Positions 59,401 to 64,000 of a DNA stretch of 64,000 bases are shown piece after piece. Each line of letters opens with the position of its first letter. Within the stretch, counting starts at the first letter, position 1. The position numbers were made by a program, and so were the translations under genes. The notes under the pieces are model-generated. The model did no database searches. It saw only the letters and a program-made list of their open reading frames with translations, and was not told the DNA's origin. Source of the stretch: Paralichthys olivaceus (Eukaryota > Chordata > Actinopteri > Pleuronectiformes > Paralichthyidae); the NCBI RefSeq assembly GCF_024713975.1, contig NC_091111.1, positions 7,890,501-7,954,500 on the forward strand, given 5' to 3'.

Positions 59401-61594
59401 ACTGAACCTTCAAATTGAAGGAGTGTTGTAAAAACATTTGCGTGATTTGTCTGTTTCTGTCCTTTACAACTTTTAAACTCTGAAATGTAATGCTCATGAT
59501 TTAAAAACAGTTTTATCCACTGCACTACAAGTGGATTCTCAATATATCTTAACATTAAAAAATATTGGGGGTTATTTTTCCATTTACAGTAAGAGTTTAT
59601 TGAAAGATCTTAAAAGAAAAAAATACCCTGGATGAAAATAAGTTTGGCACATAAATAATACAGAATATATGCCATATTAACACCTCGTCCAAACAAGATC
59701 TGTATATTTCATGTGTTTGCTTGTTCTACCTCAAACTGTTTGAAGAAAACCTTGGTGAGAGTCTCTCTGAAGTGAGAAGGGCAGAGGATGGACTCGATGA
59801 TGACGACTCTTCTGTCGCGAGGGTTCACCAGCAGGTGTCTAATTGAGACGGACAAGATGGCAAACATTGATTTTAATGAAAGTTGCATGTTCTGCATAAT
59901 GTCACAAATGTTCGACCTTATTAGGTCCAAACCTACAATAATGTACTAATTCATTATTGTATTAAAACACAGTATATGACTACACAGCATGTTTTATTTG
60001 TTTAGTTGCTGTGCATATATTAATAACTTTCTTACAATAGTTAGCAAATGCAGGAGTCTCACCTGAAATACAGTATGTGGATAAACTCTTTGAGTATGAC
60101 ATAAAGCTCTTCTGTGTTGATGTTGTACTGAACCACCTTGACAGCCTGAAAGAGAGAAAACCACACAACATATTAACATATCTGGCAGTTTCCTTCTAAA
60201 TGATCACACTCAGTAAAGCACAGCTGTGTCTCACCTGTTGCTGTCCTGGTTTCCGGATCTCGCTCGGAATTATGAACCTGGGCCCCGTTTCCCCTGCAAA
60301 GCCACATCTGCAAAGAAAAACAGCTGTTAAATGAGCTGCTGACATGCAGAGGATACACTTTTATATCACTTTATATTATTATTTAGATTTATGAACTTTC
60401 CCTTAAATATACTATTTAGATTAAAGCTCCAACACATACTACAATATAAACATTTTGCTACTGAACAGCTCACAAACCAAACAATTATAAATATGATGGA
60501 CACCAACATTGCATTACTTTACTTAGAGGAATGGAATGATTTTCATTGGAGTAATAAAGGCGAAAAATTCCGTCAGTACAGTTATATAAATAAATATAAA
60601 TAAAAACAGAGAGCAGCTCAGTGTCAAATGTGGGAAAGCAACTGCAGACAAAGACTTTTATTATTACATTATTTATAGAGAACTTTCCTCTTGATCTCCA
60701 TGTGATCTGCCTCAGGCCACTTCCTCATCCATAGTCAAAACCACTTTGACAAAACTTGTATTCAAACATTTTAATATGGCACTGAAACTATATTAACCAA
60801 GGGGAGATAAAAAAAAAATCTTTATAGCAGTTATGGTAAATGTCATGTGCTCAGTGCAAATACCCCAAAGGAGTGCAGATCTGTGAGGTACGATGACTAG
60901 TGAAGTCACTTACAGTCTCAGGCAATGATCAGATTAACAGGTGCTCAGATTAGACCATCTACTGCAGGTCACTTCACCACAAGTCAATTTCTTCTCACGG
61001 TGGACGAATTGCAGTAATGTGGTCTCAAAGCTGAACCCCATTCAGAGCTGACCCACAGTTTGTCCAGTTACATGGAATGTTTTTCATTTTACCAACAATA
61101 TAAAACGCCTCTCATTACCTGTGACCTGATAAACATCAGCTGTAACAGAACCTATTGCCTGAGAATTGGTCGAATACGAACATGCAGGATGTTCAGAAAC
61201 ATTAGCAGCTCGTGATGCTCCTAACGTTGGGTACAGTTGTTTTTATGTTCTAGATTTTCTCTTAGCCCTACTTTGACAGCAGCTAACACTAGCTACAACC
61301 TGACATGTCCCAGTTAGCACTGGCTGTGTGGCTCACTAGCTAACCCCGCTAAAGCATTTACTGCAATTATAAACTATTAAGCATCGTGTGTTAATGAGCT
61401 TTATCGTATGTATTAGAGGTTACATGCCAAGACACGGGTGGTTGAGAAATGAAACACAGAGCTAGGTTAGCAATTTGTGCTAACCGCTAACAAGGCGTGC
61501 TAACGGCTGACACTCACTTTGTGTATGCTGCTCCTAAATCAATGACGATAGCAGTCTTCTCTCCTCCGCTGCCCAGCCCATCAAATAATGGCAT
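53455..61594 (-). CDS. actr10: actin-related protein 10 (Arp11), dynactin pointed-end subunit
   Basis: Thirteen coding exons on the minus strand: 61594-61518, 60307-60235, 60145-60063, 59838-59730, 58980-58873, 58562-58495, 58323-58244, 57590-57555, 56904-56825, 56702-56629, 56384-56303, 54760-54559, 53636-53455. They total 1254 nt, 417 aa, exactly the human length. Arp11 caps the pointed end of the Arp1 filament in dynactin, with p62, p25 and p27, and helps target dynein cargo. The actin fold is evident: the N-terminal [23 protein letters not shown] phosphate-1 strand, [28 protein letters not shown] (phosphate 2), and [12 protein letters not shown] near the C terminus (adenosine site). It ends [10 protein letters not shown] like mammalian ACTR10. 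No defect was seen. Introns carry two MITE copies and an older repeat. Confidence 0.97.
53823..54540. repeat. ancient interspersed repeat split by MITE copy 3
   Basis: The left part (53823 to about 54096) has CATACCACCGCCAAGGAGAG, GCTCATAATCATAAATAT, CGCCATCTCACAATGTT and CTGCACCAAAGTTTAATGG. The right part (54465-54540) resumes with TGATCCTGCTAAC and GATGAAAACATAACCTC. The fragment at 16702-16862 shows these two ends joined without interruption. Both halves lie in the last actr10 intron. Confidence 0.75.
54101..54460. mobile_element. MITE copy 3, flanked by TTAA, nested in an older repeat
   Basis: Termini AGGTTCAGTGTGTCAGATTTAG and CTACACACTGAACCT, with exact TTAA at both flanks (54097-54100 and 54461-54464). 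Interior words match copies 1 and 2, including ATGTTTGGAAGGGGAGGGTG. A run of 17 G lies inside at 54261-54277. Confidence 0.8.
55313..55326. promoter_or_regulatory. X-box-like RFX site in an actr10 intron
   Basis: GTCGCCATAGCAAC fits the RFX palindrome (GTYGCC..RGCAAC) with a two-base spacer. It lies in a locally GC-richer island (about 55080-55330) of the long intron between 54760 and 56303. Function inferred only. Confidence 0.4.
59048..59409. mobile_element. MITE copy 4, degraded
   Basis: The left end CTCAGTGTGTAGGATTCAGG and right end ATCACACTGAACCT are recognisable, and TTAAAGGGAAGGTGAGGGG inside matches the other copies. Flanks are decayed (TCAA at right). It lies in the actr10 intron between 58980 and 59730. 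Confidence 0.55.
59268..59311. repeat. perfect 20-bp hairpin within MITE copy 4
   Basis: Arms 59268-59287 and 59292-59311 are exact reverse complements (ATTTTTACATTACCTCAAGG and its complement) around the 4-base loop CCAC. Confidence 0.85.
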
Positions 61595-61730
61595 TTTATT
61601 ATTAGGTATAAAAATAACGTGAGCTGCAAATCAACGCCGACAGCCGCAAATCTGCATCCCAACAAAAATCTGTTGTCTTCCTGTTGGGTTGGGTTGGGTC
61701 TTCAGAAACGCAATGACGTCATGGATGAGC
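61595..61730 (-). promoter_or_regulatory. actr10: actr10 promoter with palindromic CRE
   Basis: TGACGTCA at 61714-61721 lies about 120 bases upstream of the ATG. The intervening sequence has CpG (GCCGACAGCCGC) and no TATA box. CRE/ATF sites at this distance are typical of housekeeping promoters. The start site is not defined. Confidence 0.5.
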
Positions 61731-64000
61731 GCCTGATCAAAATACAAATCCCAACAGCAAAAATATAAAACGTCTGATTTGATAAAAACTAATTATTTAA
61801 ATAATCTTACCACCCCAAAAAAACTATACAATATTTCTGACAGTCAATGATATATTGTCAATAAAATGACAACTAGTGGGTAACCCACTTATTTTATCAG
61901 GTACATTTCATATACATTAAGTGATTTTTTAGTTATAAACATATATTCTGTGACACTTACAAATAATGAGAAATGTGTTTTTACAGTAAGTCTGATACAT
62001 TAGTTTAGGATGTTTCTATTATTGTCTGTCATAAATATTGGGGACACATTTAGAAACATTTTATTTCCACCTAACACAGTGGTAATACCATGAATGCTGA
62101 TGGTCTAACCTGGTGTAACCTCATTGTCCTGCCACATGGGGTCACTGGAACTTTTTCAGTCTACTCAAATCAAACCCCACTGCTGTTCAGCCATGCTGCC
62201 TGTGGAAGGCCCTTGTTGAATGTATTATACCTGTAAAGAGTTCAGTTTCTCTGATGCAAATACAAGCAACATCAACAAGCAACATCATCATATCATTGTC
62301 TGTACAATTACAGTACGTCAGACCATGACCATTCAATTCAACAATTTTTAGTGGGTTTTTTTTGGGAGACAGTCTGAGAGTGGCATACACTTCAGATCAT
62401 GTAGTAGTACATTTAAAACTAAAGACAAATACATATTATTAGTTGTGATTAATACTGATTGATTATTCATTTGTGCACTTTCAAGTTCACATGTTGACAG
62501 AAAGATCTCAGATACACTTACCTTGCACGTGCATGAATCACAATGTAAATATTACAAAAAGAATGTTTGCTTGTTTAGTTTCACAAATAGTAAACCATTA
62601 TGCACCATGTATATTATGTAGACATGTAGCCACTTGAAATTGTAAACTTTTTCCAACAATTCATGCAGACATGCAAGTAAAGATAATATTTTATAATAAT
62701 TCTAAGTCTAATGAAATATCAAAATTGTAACAAGTATGATTACAATTAAATCGATTTGGTATTATGTTAATTTGAAAAAAAGGTTAACATAATATCTGCT
62801 TAAGTATCAGTCAAAGATATTTTCTAGGTGATTTATATATACTCATAAATTGCATGGTCTCCCTGCTCTTAAGTAACTTTCTGTTCAGTATGAGGAGCCT
62901 GAAGTGACCTTTTGGGGAACAACATTAAAGACAAAAATAAAGCAGATGAAAATGAGCTGCTGTTTATTAAATCGATGCAGTGAAGGGCACTGCTGATAAA
63001 CCAGTGGGTGAAGTCGTCAGTTTGAGTAAATCCTGCAGATTTGAGCCATTTGGAGGCAGCGCTGGAGAAGAAGCAGGCGGACACAAAATACCGGAGAGAA
63101 GAACCCGGAGACTTCCAGTCAGTGACGCTGAGCTGCACAACAACCAGCCTCATCCTCCTCCTCATCCTCCAGCCTGCTCTCCTTATTCTCGTCCTCATCC
63201 TCCAGCCTGTTCTCCTCTCCTCTCCTCTCTCGGTGCATGTGAGGCTGATGTGCGTCCTGCAGGCTCAGCGATCCGACACCAAGTCTGGAAGGTAAAGGCA
63301 TTTATTTTTTATTTTTAGCCATATGCGACTTCCATTGTTACCAAGTAAATCTTGCTCTCAGTGCATGGATATGATGGGATTTAGGCGGGTGCCATAAGGC
63401 TGTGATTGACTCATGTGTTTGCAGTCAGATCGGATCAACACTGCAATATAAATGTGTTTACCATCCATATGCTATTAGCGCTTATGTAATTGGTTATTAG
63501 ATTGCATGTGCTTGATTGGGTGTACGAACTGTGATGGTTGCATGGTGGTTTCGGGGATGCGCATGGAGTGAAGTGTATGACATTGTTGGACTGTGCATCA
63601 TCACGGCTGCAACATGACTTCTCAGACGCTCGTAGGACTCGGGGTGTCACCCTGTCAACACCAGACGCGTTGTTCCTCCTCATTCTCACACAGCAGTGAT
63701 CGATTATCAGGTGATTATCGGTGTTAGATCACGTGGAGAAACAAATGCGCCACACGGTGGAGTCAGTTTCCCCCCTAATCTGATTTAAGGTGCTATTTAT
63801 AGTCAAGTATACATCCTGTATGCACATTGGTCTGTTGTGAGGGAGATGCAGATGTGTGCAATGTAAACACGTGTAACATCAATGGTTCCATCTGTGCAGC
63901 ATCGCAGAGGATAGGCAGCCTGGTGCTATTCAAGTGTGATGATGTGCAGAGGATTGCTGTGTCAGATTCACACTCTTTTGTCACTCTCCCCCTCTCTCTC
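61731..64000. other. right-end spacer with one uncertain plus-strand exon
   Basis: A/T-rich sequence with no clear gene up to about 62.95 kb. From about 63040 to 63293 an open, G+C-richer block ends at a good donor (GGAAG|GTAAAG at 63293/63294). It holds a short tandem of CCTCATCCTCCAGCCTG (about 63150-63210). It may be a noncoding or 5' exon of a plus-strand gene to the right of the window; no protein family was recognised. Confidence 0.3.

Noticed and set aside
62980-63318. 112-aa plus-strand ORF as a protein
   Set aside because: Proline/histidine-rich text comes from a CCTCAT-type tandem, and the frame runs through a likely donor at 63293; kept only as an uncertain exon.
1-64000. CRISPR arrays, operons, phage or integrated virus genes, tRNA and rRNA genes
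   Set aside because: No direct-repeat/spacer array, no reverse transcriptase, capsid or transposase frame, and no cloverleaf or rRNA-like sequence was noticed by eye on either strand.

Overview
The window is nuclear DNA of a ray-finned fish, most likely a percomorph teleost. Genes are split into many short exons with GT..AG introns. Promoters are CpG-rich. Several copies of short interspersed elements of a kind common in teleosts lie in introns and spacers. Nothing prokaryotic, viral or plasmid-like was seen, and there is no CRISPR array, rRNA or recognisable tRNA. The encoded proteins closely resemble human genes of chromosome 14q23-q24 (identified from memory of these families, not by a search).

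Layout, left to right: the 5' part of a SAM-domain gene resembling samd15 (minus strand, 1-1632, runs off the left edge); aldh6a1 (plus, 2158-9132), head-to-head with samd15 across about 0.5 kb; an inverted-duplication structure (10884-11427) just before the entpd5 promoter; entpd5 (plus, noncoding exon ending 11617, coding 13464-19579); znf410 (minus, 20296-30851), tail-to-tail with entpd5 with only 0.7 kb between stop codons; a 5 kb gene-free stretch that may be largely cipc 3' UTR; cipc (minus, 36728-38626) with a GC-rich promoter candidate at 40640-41100; pgf/PlGF-like VEGF-family gene (minus, 45697-49932); actr10 (minus, 53455-61594); then 2.3 kb of spacer with one uncertain plus-strand exon.

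For aldh6a1, entpd5, znf410, cipc, pgf and actr10 I assembled the coding exons by hand from splice signals. Each closes as an uninterrupted frame: 526, 434, 444, 413, 163 and 417 aa. The lengths fit the families; actr10 equals the human length.

The genes do not form one pathway. They cover mitochondrial valine/thymine catabolism (aldh6a1), ER nucleotide hydrolysis in glycoprotein folding (entpd5), transcription control (znf410), the circadian clock (cipc), angiogenic signalling (pgf) and dynein/dynactin transport (actr10). I found no previously undescribed system. The points most worth a second look are the RFX-type X-box beside samd15, a MITE family with apparent TTAA target sites (one copy nested in an older repeat, another carrying a perfect 20-bp hairpin), the inverted duplication upstream of entpd5, a predicted overlapping uORF in entpd5, a triple NAG acceptor in pgf, and the altered gene order relative to human.
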